DNA of 52,500 nucleotides, taken from the NCBI GenBank assembly GCA_009746045.1, contig RPFO01000104.1, positions 3,581,034 to 3,633,533 on the forward strand. The letters run 5' to 3'. Positions within the stretch are counted from its first letter, which is position 1; each line of letters opens with the position of its first letter. The notes under the pieces were generated by a model. That model ran no database searches, had not been told where the DNA came from, and was given only the letters and a program-made list of their open reading frames with translations. This document shows positions 8,311-17,603 of this stretch, in pieces. The translations under genes were made by a program, and so were the position numbers. The DNA comes from Mesostigma viride. Its lineage: Eukaryota; Streptophyta; Mesostigmatophyceae; Mesostigmatales; Mesostigmataceae.

Positions 8311-10030
8311 CTCGTCGTCTGTCCCTGGTCCTCTACGGAGGACTGAGTCGAACTCAGTCCTCTCTCGAGGACCGAGTTTTTGGGTTTCGTAGAAAATTCG
8401 CCCCGGTCAGAATTTTTGACAATAAAAATCTCTCAAAATTTATTCAAATACTACGTGAAAAGATCTTTCTTGGACATATTTTTGGGATTTTTTTGGATTT
8501 GGTATGAGCGGCTAAATGTACGGTCAAAGTACAGGTGGTAAGGGTACTTTTCCACATGAAACGCGAGTTCCGGAAATGCACCACCTAGCCATGGCGGCTC
8601 GCGCCCATGCATGCAGTTTAGGTTTGCGGACGAGTTAGCTGTCCAAACTCAGGAAATAGATTTCACATGCCCTGAAGATGATAAAAATCAATTTTTAGCT
8701 CGCGGGGATGCGATTTACCCGGTGTCGGCACTGTTCTTGCTGGAAAAAACTGCGATAAGGCAGGTCGACGGAATTGATGACTGCGCTTGCTTTCCGGCGC
8801 AATTTCAATGGCTGATAGGTTTCTTTCTACATTGTAACATGCATTGTATTAGAATAAATCGAGTGACAGTATAGATTTGATGATTTCGACCATTCTGTCA
8901 CGTCATGGTCTATGTGCCGCAAAGTGCCACTTTTGCGGGCACCGCCTGGGCCAAGGTAACGCCAGCCGTGCCAGGTAAAGCCGGATAATCGTTGCCTCTT
9001 CGTTTCTTGATGTTCGTACATGAGTTTAAGCTTGCGAGGCGTTGTCAGGTTCAAGTCTTGATGCTCTTTCTTGACCGTTGCCTGCCCCTCTCTAAAACCC
9101 CCTTTTCACATGATGTTAGCAGGCATTTGCCTTACCCCAGTGTAGTTGTGCAGGGTTTTAGGAGCTGTGCAGGTTTAAACTCCTTCATAGATGTTAGTTA
9201 TTCTTTTGCTACGTTCATACTGCATGATTGTGTGGCCAAGGGCTGCGTCAAGGGTGCATTCAAGCTTTTACGGGTGAGTGAAAAGTCTTGGTGACAAACC
9301 ACTGCCATCATGTGCCAGCAACTATGTTGGCCACATCATGGCAAGGCAAAACAGTTATAGCCATATCTATTGTTGTTAGAAACAATGGAAATATGATTAA
9401 CCTACCCATTATATTGGTGGTTGACACTTATGACATAACCCTTTGTTGGTAGGTATCCAAGCCCATTCCCTACGTGCATGCATAGGCTCTCACTACATGA
9501 TAAGGTATGATATACCTGAAGTATGATGATGCAAGTGTGTTGTCCTGTAATGCTTGAAGGGAAATGAGTTGATTGGGATGGTTGGTGGCCACGGTGGTGT
9601 GTAGTATGACCGCACTTACATGCTAGCAAAGTTAGCAAAAGCCCCATTCCTCTCCTGAGGACTGAGAGTTTTTTAATTGTTTCAGGCAGTTGCAGTGGCC
9701 AAATCGAGCCCAGTTTTTTGCCACGTTTCAAGAACTATATTGTTTTCATGCCTATATTTTTTCTTCATGCACCAGGATTTGATTGAATTTTTCCCACTCG
9801 TTCTTTTCCCGAAAAATGCAAAATCGCGAAGGGTGCCCAACGTCGGTGTAATTTTCAGGTGTTCGGGTCAAGTTTTCACATATGCAGTATTTTTGCCAAC
9901 AAAATGACATCTAGTACACCCCCGATCCACATCAAAACATTTGGGATGGACCCCCCACCTAGTCGCTACACGCGGTTGAAAGTTGTCAACTCAGTCCTCC
10001 TGTGAGGACTGAGTTGGGACAGACGACGAG
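8311..10030. mobile_element. TTAA-specific DNA transposon with 15-bp terminal inverted repeats
   Basis: CTCGTCGTCTGTCCC at 8311-8325 is matched by its exact reverse complement at 10016-10030, and both ends are bounded by TTAA (8307-8310, 10031-10034). Next to each end lies a hairpin built from GAGGACTGAGT and its complement (8336-8361 and 9989-10015). TTAA target duplication is typical of the piggyBac and Kolobok superfamilies. Internal ORFs are short (87-109 residues), resemble nothing I recognise, and no transposase DDE pattern is evident, so this 1.72-kb copy is probably non-autonomous. The right TTAA lies in the tail of a retroelement. Confidence 0.8.
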
Positions 10031-10034
10031 TTAA

Positions 10035-10500
10035 TTAATTAATTAATTAAAATCATAGCTCCGTTGGGAGCATATGTAACACATAGCCCTGAGAAAGGGG
10101 CATCTATGGGTTGTATTGTGGGGTGATCAGAATCTATGGGTTTGTAATACAATCAGGGCTACAACCTGCAGGGGTATAGGATGTACAACTATCACCTCTG
10201 GGTGCACAAGGTGCACCTGCACCGCCATGACGGTTCATGCCTCCTTAACAAGCACAGGCACCCAGGGGGGGCTTGAGGAGAGGGCCTAGAAGGCCTGCAT
10301 GACATATGGGGTGGAAGGTATGTGGCTAGGCTATCAAGGAGACAACCAGCGCAGGCCAGAAATCGGGAGAATCTGGACCATGGTAGCTCGAGCCTGCCGT
10401 TATCTTTTCCGCGTCAGGCTATAGCTGTGTACACATGGCATCTCAGCAGAGAGTAACTCCCTGCATAGGCATAGCATGGCTAATTAAAGTCTTAATTAAT
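10035..10500 (-). mobile_element. 3' UTR-only retroelement copy, minus strand
   Basis: TTAA tail 10031-10050 and hairpin GCTCC-GTTG-GGAGC at 10058-10071 (CAAC loop on the element strand) are followed by sequence matching 16064-16370. It carries an internal 81-bp insertion (10335-10415). It ends near a second TTAATTAA at 10490-10500. Confidence 0.7.
10335..10415 (-). mobile_element. Micro-retroposon copy 2 (81 bp), 7-bp direct repeats
   Basis: AGGCTAT flanks the insertion at 10328-10334 and 10416-10422. The homologous element at 16048-16370 has the uninterrupted sequence (GGCTAGGCTATAGC). It shares the constant end CAAGGAGACAACCAGCGCAG with the other copies and is the longest. Confidence 0.75.
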
Positions 10501-10890
10501 GCATCATCCATGGGAGGTCCCATTGTAGGCTGGGCGCGGCTAAATACTGAAAGCATCATCCATGGGGGCCATTATGGGCGCACATGCGCGTGGGCCACTT
10601 GCAAAGGCTAAGCCTGTCTAATCTACACTACTGGTATATTCGCTAGTCTGGGGTGGCAGGAGGGGCCTGCCAGGGCTTGTGGTCAACGTGGATGACCGCC
10701 CCCCTCCAGTATACCGGCTTCCCCCCTGCACGCTGCCGGAGCTGAAGGTAGGTCGGCCATAGCTCGCGTCGCCGCTGTTAAGCTGCATGGGCCAGGGTCA
10801 AGTCGTCGTCCAGCGTGAAGCGAGTCTCCGAGAGCTTCTTGCGGCATTTAAGGAACGCCAGCTTGTCCGCCATGTACTTAAAGGTGACAT
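10500..10890 (-). pseudogene. ORF1-only retroposon fragment, minus strand
   Basis: The minus strand encodes YMADKLAFLKCRKKL and RFTLDDDLTLAHAA, matching the ORF1p C-terminal domain, followed by part of its 3' UTR. It is truncated and fused head to head to an RT fragment at 10891. Confidence 0.65.
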
Positions 10891-11041
10891 GCATGGGGGG
10901 CCTAGGCCTCTCCGTGATTTGGAAGAAGATGATGGACAAGGCCAAGTGGGCCCAGGTCGTAGAGGACAACGAGCCCACCCCCGTGGGGAAGCGCCCGCGT
11001 GTGCAAACCCGCGGGAGACACGCCAGACAGCTCCCCTATTA
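10891..11041 (+). mobile_element. RT family A C-terminal fragment, plus strand
   Basis: It encodes GGLGLSVIWKKMMDKAKWAQ and VGKRPRVQTRGRHAR, nearly identical to the end of the RT at 11232-12662, then passes straight into the shared TTAA tail (11039-11061) without the usual 3' UTR. It therefore lies tail to tail with the minus-strand element that follows. Confidence 0.7.
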
Positions 11042-11231
11042 ATTAATTAATTAATTAATTAGACTCGTGCTCCCGTTGGGGAGTCACGGAGCATTAACCC
11101 CGATGAATGGATGGATGGGTGCACACATTCCTACCGGTCTAATCTATCTACATTGGCTACATACTACATCTATCTAACAACATTCTATCTACATCATCTA
11201 TCTAGGCAGCCGCACGCTGCCCTAGGGGGAG

Positions 11232-12662
11232 CTATCTAGCGTGCCTCCCGCGGGATTGCACACGCGGGCGCTTCCCCACTGGGGGGGGCTCGTTGTCCTC
11301 TATGACCTGGGCCCACTTGGCCTTGTCCATCATCTTCTTCCAAATCACGGAGAGGCCTAGGCCCCCCATGTCCTCTACTAGCTGTTCTTTGAAGGTGCGG
11401 GCCTTGCGGCGTCTAACATCACTGGGCCCAGCCCACGTCAGGAGGTGCCGGCCAGGCTGGGCTGGTCGCAGTCCTGCGGGGGGGCCACGTGAGGTGTCTA
11501 CCTGGTTGGTGCGAGCTAGGTGCCCTACTAGCTGCAGGCGGCGTTGCTTAATTGTGCTGGTGATATAGGGCATGCCCTGGTACAGGTCCTCATTGCGGAC
11601 ATGAGCAGCATATCCTACTCTGAAAATGGAACGCAGCATGCTGGTGACCGCGCCGTCCAGCTTGCGGGCCAGGTCGGCGGTGAGGGTCCACGTCTCGGCG
11701 CCATACGTGAGAACAGGAAGGACGAGGACCTTGAACAGGTCCTGTTTCTCGATCTTGCCCAGGGGCTTGCGCCATAGGGCCCGGTACTGGCGTAAAGCAT
11801 GCCAGGCGAGGGAGATGCGGTGGTCCACATCCACCTCGCAGCTAGGGAGCAGGCTGCCTAGCAGCTTAACGCGGTCCCGATACAGGACTCGAGAGCCGTC
11901 TAGGAGATAGAGGGGCGGCGCTGAGGTGGTGAGCCCAACCGCCAGAGCCTCTGTCTTCTTGCTGACCTCAAGCCCCACTGCACGGGCCTCGAGAGCCAGG
12001 CAGTCAAGCCATGTCTGCACGTGCTCAGTGTCCTCAAAGAGGGTGGTGTCGTCTGCGTAAATGATGTCTGCGAGCCGAATCTCCGTGTCCGCACCGCCAT
12101 GCCAGAATTTGTTAGCAACCTGCACTCCTGGTTCCCTGCCCACGATGCGGGCAAATCGCTTGCGCGCCTGAATCATTACGTATTCGACAACAATAATGAA
12201 CAGGTAGGGCGACAGCACGCAGCCCTGCCACACACCCTTCTGTAAAGGGCATGGGGGCGTGGTCCCGTAAGAAGTGCGCACCGAAGTGGTGGACCCTTCA
12301 TACAGGTTGCGGATGACAGCAATCAGGGGGAGGGGGATCCGGAACAACTCGAGGATGTCCCAAAGCGCAGGCCAGAAAACCGAATCGAAGGCTTTGATGA
12401 AGTCCACCAGCACAAGGTGCAAAGGGGACTCACCAGGCTGAAGGCGTTGCAGTTCCTCCACCAGTCGGCGAGTAGCGAAGAGCGCCTGTACTGTGTTGCG
12501 ACCTGAACGGAAGCCGTGCTGAGTCTCGCTGAGGTGACCGTCCAGGGCCGTGCGCAGGCGGTTCAGGATGAGCCGCATAAGAAGCTTGAGGGGGGCACTT
12601 TGAATGCACACCCCTCTGTAGTTGCCGGGGTCGGCAGGCGACCCCTTGTTCTTGTACAGCAT
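11232..12662 (-). CDS. RTE-like reverse transcriptase, intact catalytic core, N-terminally interrupted
   Basis: The open frame of 476 residues begins just inside the right flank of the nested TIR element, so the ATG is not the natural start. It contains NYRGVCIQ (14-21), motif A VDFIKAFD (D87), motif B QGCVLSP (146-152), the catalytic YADD (202-205), and the C-terminal region LTYGAETWTL followed by LVGHLARTNQVDTS, a pattern typical of RTE-type elements. All three catalytic aspartates are present. The C terminus (GLSVIWKKMMDKAKWAQ) recurs in at least four fragments in this window. It would copy element RNA at nicked target DNA, and is the plausible trans source for the ORF1-only and micro elements nearby; that link is inference from the shared 3' hairpin. 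Confidence 0.85.
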   Translation of the reverse strand: MLYKNKGSPADPGNYRGVCIQSAPLKLLMRLILNRLRTALDGHLSETQHGFRSGRNTVQALFATRRLVEELQRLQPGESPLHLVLVDFIKAFDSVFWPALWDILELFRIPLPLIAVIRNLYEGSTTSVRTSYGTTPPCPLQKGVWQGCVLSPYLFIIVVEYVMIQARKRFARIVGREPGVQVANKFWHGGADTEIRLADIIYADDTTLFEDTEHVQTWLDCLALEARAVGLEVSKKTEALAVGLTTSAPPLYLLDGSRVLYRDRVKLLGSLLPSCEVDVDHRISLAWHALRQYRALWRKPLGKIEKQDLFKVLVLPVLTYGAETWTLTADLARKLDGAVTSMLRSIFRVGYAAHVRNEDLYQGMPYITSTIKQRRLQLVGHLARTNQVDTSRGPPAGLRPAQPGRHLLTWAGPSDVRRRKARTFKEQLVEDMGGLGLSVIWKKMMDKAKWAQVIEDNEPPPVGKRPRVQSRGRHAR

Positions 12663-12734
12663 CGTGCAGGTCGGACAAATATAAATAAAATATGATTCAA
12701 ATACTTTTGGCTGCTTACCGGTCGCCGTTGGATG

Positions 12735-12945
12735 AATTTAGATGTTTTGGTGAAAACTTTTTCGCCGTTGGATACATCTAAATATTTTGGTGAAAACTTT
12801 TTCGCCGTTGGATACATCTAAATATTTTGGTGAAAACTTTTTCGCCGTTGGATACATCTAAATATTTTGGTGAAAACTTTTTCGCCGTTGGATACATCTA
12901 AATATTTTGGTGAAAACTTTTTCGCCGTTGGATACATTTAGTGGA
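12735..12945. repeat. 40-bp tandem repeat array 1
   Basis: About five copies of a 40-base unit containing CGCCGTTGGATACATCTAAA and TTTTGGTGAAAAC lie subterminal to the left end of the TIR element. Confidence 0.85.
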
Positions 12946-12980
12946 CTAAATATGCAACATTTATAAATCAAATGCGCAAA

Positions 12981-14131
12981 TTAATTAATTAATTAATTAA
13001 TTATCAACATCACTCCGTTGGGAGTAGATGTAGCACATAGCCCTGAGAAGGGGCATATGGCTTTTAATACATTCTAGGCTACTTCATGCAAGGGTGGGAA
13101 TGTAAGCTACCCCTGCTCTAGGTGCACCAGGGCACCCGCACCCTCATGGTCTATCACGCTATGCCCGGGTAAGGGGGGAGCATGCCTGTGAGGGGGAAGA
13201 TCATCATGGCTATACAAAAACTAGAGCATGGCATCTCAGCAGAGAGCAGCTCTCTGCATGGGCACAGCATTACTAAATAAAACTAGGCATCGTCTGGAGT
13301 GTGGCTCATCATAGGCACACATGTACATGATTACATAAAGCGCGTGGCTTAGCTGGAATAGGGCCTCTAGGAGGCGTACATGTACATGGCCACGGTCTAT
13401 CTATTCTACACTACTACTGCTGTATTCCCCTAAGCTGGGGCGTCTGGAGTCGCTGGGGCCGCGGGGGTCGCCTGCCAGGGCTTGTGGCCGACGTAGATGG
13501 CCGCCCCCTTCCAGTACACCGGCTGCCCCGCCTTGGTCTGCCGGAGCTGGAGGTAGGTCGGCCATAGCTCCCGTCGCCGTTGTTGCTGCGCCAGGGTCAA
13601 GTCGTCATCTAGGGTGAAGAGAGTCTTCTCGAGCCGCTTGCGGCGTCTGAGAAAAGAAATCTTGTCCGCCGGGGTCTTAAAGGTGAGAAGGAGCGGGGGC
13701 GGCCCTGCCTTACCCCGCGCGCGGGGAAGGCGGTGGGCGGCCAGCTCGATCTCACCAGTAAGGCCCATGCGATCAAGGATTTCTCTCTCAAAAGCACGCG
13801 CAAGCTTCTCGGAATTCTCACCTTCCTCCATCTTGAGATTCTTGACAATGACGTTGAGGCTGCGCTTGGCGAGCTCGGCCTCCTCGCGGAGGTCAAGCGT
13901 CTGCCGTTGAAGCTGGGCTGCGACGGCGGAGGTGGTGGAGGTGGTGTGTTGCTTAAGCATGTCCGCCCAGGTGGTGATGGGAGGAGCATCGCCGGCCAGG
14001 CCAGCCGGGGCTGGCTTGGCGGCAATGTCCTTCACCGCCTGGGCGGTGAGGCCTGCGGTGTTCTGCAGAACCTCGATAGCGATGGCGTTATCCTTAAGAC
14101 GCTGGTCGATGTCGCGGAGCTGGGCGGCCAA
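12981..14131 (-). mobile_element. ORF1-only retroposon, 5'-truncated, minus strand
   Basis: TTAA tail 12981-13002, hairpin ACTCC-GTTG-GGAGT at 13012-13025, 3' UTR to about 13429, then ORF1 codons to 14131. The 3' UTR is nearly identical to 6235-6613 read in reverse, indicating recent movement. Confidence 0.8.
13430..14131 (-). CDS. ORF1p-like protein, N-terminally truncated but with intact C terminus
   Basis: The open frame of 233 residues covers the second half of the ORF1 protein: the coiled-coil-like stretch, RRM-like domain (LNVIVKNL) and basic tail, ending ELWPTYLQLRQTKAGQPVYW and then GAAIYVGHKPW. It keeps the frame that the 4813-6234 copy has lost through a four-base insertion, and so shows the family's normal C terminus. 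The N-terminal half is missing because the insertion is 5'-truncated. A start Met may be fortuitous. Confidence 0.75.
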   Translation of the reverse strand: MAAQLRDIDQRLKDNAIAIEVLQNTAGLTAQAVKDIAAKPAPAGLAGDAPPITTWADMLKQHTTSTTSAVAAQLQRQTLDLREEAELAKRSLNVIVKNLKMEEGENSEKLARAFEREILDRMGLTGEIELAAHRLPRARGKAGPPPLLLTFKTPADKISFLRRRKRLEKTLFTLDDDLTLAQQQRRRELWPTYLQLRQTKAGQPVYWKGAAIYVGHKPWQATPAAPATPDAPA

Positions 14132-14406
14132 ATATCATTTATATTTATCTGCGCATTATATATCTGCGCATATTATCTTTATATTTATATGCGCAAATAC
14201 GGCCAAATATCATTTATATTTGTCCGACCTGTGAAGTTTAAGTTTAAGGCACATGCATTTCCCGCTCAGTTTCCTAATGGCGCGCGAGGCAGGACGCAGA
14301 CGCGGCCAGTTCAGACTGAAACTGAAACTTCAGATGTTAAAGTTAAAGGCCCTGGCGGCACGAGTATTTAAATATTCATTTAGATTCATTTAAATATTCA
14401 AAGCCG

Positions 14407-14592
14407 GTTTCGCCGTTGGATACATCTAAATGTTTTGGTGAAAACTTTTTCGTCGTTGGATACATCTAAATATTTTGGTGAAAACTTTTTCGTCGTTGGA
14501 TACATCTAAATATTTTGGTGAAAACTTTTTCGCCGTTGGATACATCTAAATATTTTGGTGAAAACTTTTTCGCCGTTGGATACATTTAGTGG
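14407..14592. repeat. 40-bp tandem repeat array 2
   Basis: About four and a half copies of the same 40-base unit as array 1, some with CGTCG for CGCCG, precede the rightmost TIR. Confidence 0.85.
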
Positions 14593-14662
14593 ACTAAATA
14601 TGCAACATTTATAAATCAAAAGCGCAAATACGGCCAAATATCATTTATATTTGTCCGACCTG

Positions 14663-15555
14663 TGGAAAACTGTGTTGCCAGGCCGCTGGAGGTGGTTGCG
14701 ACGACAGCAGAAGGCGGTTGCAGATGTCCCGGAAGAGCAGCATAACACCTGTGTCCTCGAATTCGGCTGCAAGTTTTACAACTGCGGCCGGAATCTCGTC
14801 AGAGCCGGTGGCTGCGTCATAACGCAGGCGCTGGACCGCCTCCGTGACCTCGCGAGAGGTGAAAGGAGGCATGTCAGACGGGTCGCCAAGTGGGCCGACC
14901 AGCGGGGGGACTAGGTAGTCCGCCGCTGACCTAGGCGGGGCCGGGGCCCTGCGGGGCCGGCCAGGGCGGCCGGGCGGGCGGCGGCGGCTGGGAGCAGGGG
15001 TGGGGGCGGCGCAGCTGTCCCCACGACCTCGGCCGTGGCCGTGGCCCAGGTACGAAGCCGCTTGGCTGGGGCGCCGGGGACGTCGTGGCGGTGGGGCCGG
15101 CCGAGGCCGTCCGGGTGCCCGAGGCGCTTGTACCAGAACCAGGCCCCCTTGCCGTCGTGCTTCTGCTGGCAGCTGCGCAGGTCCTTGACCATCTGCTGAG
15201 CATCTGCCTTCTCAGCCTGCTCGTAGGCGGCCCTCAGAGCTGCTTGCAGCCCAGGTTTGGCGAGCGGATCTCTGTTGCGGCGGAGCATCTGCCTGGCGGC
15301 GACCACTGTCGGTGCGTGACGGTGGACAGCAAGCTGCCGACGCGGAGGCAAGGTGGGGAGGGTGCGGGCAGCCAGGCGATACTTGGCGGCGACACCACGG
15401 AGGATCACTGAAATATCCCCCGGCGGCGGAATGGCGTGTAACTGCTGTCGGCTGCCCCCGGCGTCGAATACGGCCAGGAAATCATCCCTGTGCGACATAG
15501 CGGCCTGCTCTGCTGCTGACATCTTGTCGGCATCCTTCAGCACAATCCGGAGCAC
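14663..15555 (-). pseudogene. Pre-RT region of the RTE-like element
   Basis: The minus strand encodes PFTSREVTEAVQRLRYDAAT then GSDEIPAAVVKLA, the conserved segment just before the RT domain in RTE/CR1-type elements, and upstream an Arg/Ala-rich linker with WFWYKRLGHPDG. Removing the TIR element with one TG joins this region to 12662 but one base out of frame, so an additional indel is present. Confidence 0.65.
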
Positions 15556-15594
15556 TTTCAGATCTGGCTGAGGTGCCAGCTGTCGCGACGGTAG

Positions 15595-15780
15595 CTCCCC
15601 TATGGTAGCGGGATGTTGTTTAGATAGATGTTGTAGTTAGTGATGATGTTAGATGTTGTAGGTAGCTGATGTAGATAGATTAGACCGGTAGGACTGTTTG
15701 CACCCATCCATCCATCCATCCGTCGGGGTTAATGCTCCGTGACTCCCCAACGGGAGCACGAGTCTAATTGAATTATTTAA
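15595..15780 (+). mobile_element. RT family A 3' UTR fragment, plus strand
   Basis: The hairpin CTCCC-CAAC-GGGAG at 15743-15756 is followed by CACGAGTCTAATTGAATTATTTAA, a decayed tail. It matches 11060-11220 in reverse. Confidence 0.65.
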
Positions 15781-15966
15781 TTGCAAACACTCGGGAAGCA
15801 CGCCAGACAGGACCCGTAGGGTAGAGAGCTTAGAATAGAGTTGGCTTGATGTTGTAGATAGATTAGACCGGTAGGATTGTGCATGTGTCCCCATCCATCC
15901 ATCAATCGGGGTTAATGCTCCGTGACTCCCCAACGGGAGCACGAGTCTAATTAATTAATTAATTAA
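15781..15966 (+). mobile_element. Second RT family A 3' UTR fragment in tandem
   Basis: It repeats the preceding fragment with hairpin at 15926-15939 and an intact TTAA tail (15949-15966). At its 5' edge the sequence CGGGAAGCACGCCAGACAG matches the RT C-terminal codons. Confidence 0.65.
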
Positions 15967-16047
15967 TGGGCACCTTGCCTATCAGAAAAGATTTACCGTT
16001 TTTATGCCCGCAAGGTATCGATTGGAGACGGATGCTGACGGACTATA

Positions 16048-16370
16048 CTAATTAATTAATTAAGAACATAGCTCCGTGGGGAGCATATGTAACACATAGC
16101 CCTGAGAAAGGGGCATCTATGGGTTTGTATTACAATCAGGGCGACAACCTGCAGGTGTAGGATGTACAACTATCACCTGCTCTGGGTGCACAAGGTGCAC
16201 CTGCACCGCCGTGATGGTTCATGCCTCCTAATCGAGCTCACACAGGGCAGCTTGGGGAGAGGGCCTAGAAGGCCTGCATGACATATGGGGTGGAAGGTAT
16301 ATATGGCTAGGCTATAGCTTGTGTACACATGGCATCTCAGCAGAGAGTAACTCCCTGCATGGGCAAAGCA
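16048..16370 (-). mobile_element. Short retroposon with perfect 12-bp target-site duplication
   Basis: TGACGGACTATA flanks the 323-bp element at 16036-16047 and 16371-16382. It has a TTAA tail (16049-16063) and hairpin GCTCC-GTGG-GGAGC (16071-16084) and consists only of 3' UTR sequence shared with 10035-10500. This is a 5'-truncated target-primed insertion on the minus strand. Confidence 0.85.
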
Positions 16371-16772
16371 TGACGGACTATAATCACTATATGCTAACAT
16401 GGACTCAGTGACGTCTGTAATGCAATACACCACTTTTTTCATGGTCCCAATTAGTACTAATCTTTATCAATTACCATCAACCCTGGGCAACTAGTCGGTA
16501 ACTTATGGCTGGTACAGAGGCAGGTTTGGTGGGATGAAAGTATGGAACGTACGTAGGGAATTCTTGGCGCAGTCTGCGCTGTTGCCTCTGTGCCGTAGTG
16601 ACTCTGGCCGGCCGCACGCCCTGTCATAGGAAAGATAGCAAAAATGCATGACAACATGTGGCAGTACTACTGACCACGCACACATACGTGGTGAAAGCAT
16701 CCGACATTGCTGCGTTGAACTGATTACAAGTCCACCATCACCTCGACACACGCGGGCCCGAGTGGATGCGGA

Positions 16773-17603
16773 TCATTTGGGCAACAACTGCGTGCCATGC
16801 GCTCTCAGGCACCGCCGCTTTGTGAGGAAGAACGCCAACGACCAGGGGCCATAGAGCACGCAGTAGTAGATCGGCCAATTGAGCCACGCGGCACTGCCCC
16901 CTACACCTTCAAGGACAACCACGAGCACCATGAACACCGCCCCCACGCACACCGCAAGGACCGGCAACAGCGCCAGCGTGATTCCTGCGCTGACCAGGAA
17001 GTGCGGCGTGAACAGGGAGAGCGACAGCTGGCAGCCGTGCCGCCGGCGCACATCCCCGTAGCAGACCGCGAAGTACGTGGCCGCCAAAAATAGTACGCGG
17101 GCGGGCGCGCTGGGGGCACTTCCCCCATGGCGGGCGAGAACATCCAACCCCGGTGCCGCGTACGGTAGAATAACGAGCACGAGCATGCACGGTATCCAGA
17201 GTAATGCTATCAACGCAAACGCCTCTCGAGAACGCAGCACTCGACGGCGGCCCTTGCGCGCATTCCGCGCGGCCAGCAACGTCACGAGGAGGACCGCTAG
17301 CATAAGGCTCACGATCAGCCGGGCCCCTGTGGGACTCCCGCCCATCCATTCCAACGCGTCCAGGGGGAGCCGAGGGATACCGTGGATGGTTCGCACGAGA
17401 CGACCAAAAGATGGCCCGGCACCGCCGACATTAATCCTGGCATCGGACGCCCATTGTTGCGCCACATGAAAGCCGTTGCATGTTGCCAGGATGGCGCCGT
17501 AGTGATGCCACTGGCGTTTACTGATGGGCTTGCCCAGGGCGTAGTCGGTCGCCAAGATGCAGGCGAGCACACAGTTGACGATGTCCACCCACTCGAGACG
17601 CAT
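16773..17603 (-). CDS. Intronless multi-pass membrane protein, unknown function
   Basis: A 276-residue single-exon ORF starts at an ATG in the favourable context CACCATGC. Hydrophobic segments are visible at about 6-24 (IVNCVLACILATDYAL), 94-112, 127-147 (AFALIALLWIPCMLVLVILP), 167-185, 198-237 (long, probably two spans: VSAGITLALLPVLAVCVGAV and then FMVLVVVL) and 243-264. Arg-rich loops follow the second span (RNARKGRRRVLRSRE), and the C terminus is short and basic. It stands alone between the retroelement field and the ANTH gene, and is more GC-rich than its flanks. I do not recognise a family; it might be a small transporter or sensor. The length, composition and clean start argue for a real gene, but the lack of introns, unlike its neighbours, leaves a retrocopy or chance ORF possible. 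Confidence 0.5.
   Translation of the reverse strand: MRLEWVDIVNCVLACILATDYALGKPISKRQWHHYGAILATCNGFHVAQQWASDARINVGGAGPSFGRLVRTIHGIPRLPLDALEWMGGSPTGARLIVSLMLAVLLVTLLAARNARKGRRRVLRSREAFALIALLWIPCMLVLVILPYAAPGLDVLARHGGSAPSAPARVLFLAATYFAVCYGDVRRRHGCQLSLSLFTPHFLVSAGITLALLPVLAVCVGAVFMVLVVVLEGVGGSAAWLNWPIYYCVLYGPWSLAFFLTKRRCLRAHGTQLLPK

Larger units (their letters stand above)
12667..14662. mobile_element. Terminal-inverted-repeat element inserted in the RT retrotransposon
   Basis: CAGGTCGGACAAATATAAAT at 12667-12686 is repeated in perfect inverted orientation at 14643-14662, and again at 14212-14231. Dinucleotide TG flanks each end. The body holds two arrays of a 40-bp unit and, at 12981-14131, an ORF1-only retroposon. 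No transposase is seen. The second right-hand terminus suggests either two tandem copies or a rearranged one. Superfamily unassigned. Confidence 0.7.
11042..15590 (-). mobile_element. RTE-like non-LTR retrotransposon (family A), 5'-truncated, with nested insertions
   Basis: Minus-strand element: pre-RT region 14663-15555, RT ORF 11232-12662, 3' UTR with the hairpin at 11070-11083 (CTCCC-CAAC-GGGAG on its own strand) and a TTAA tail at 11039-11061. It is split at 12667-14662 by a TIR element which itself carries an ORF1-only retroposon. No apurinic-like endonuclease domain is seen, so the 5' part is missing. Confidence 0.8.

Noticed and set aside
8611-9907. Transposase gene in the TTAA transposon
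   Set aside because: The ORFs of 76-109 residues are scattered over frames and strands, with no DDE-type pattern that I can identify.
12720-14600. CRISPR-like array (40-bp units)
   Set aside because: The units are directly abutting without unique spacers, and the context is a eukaryotic transposon.
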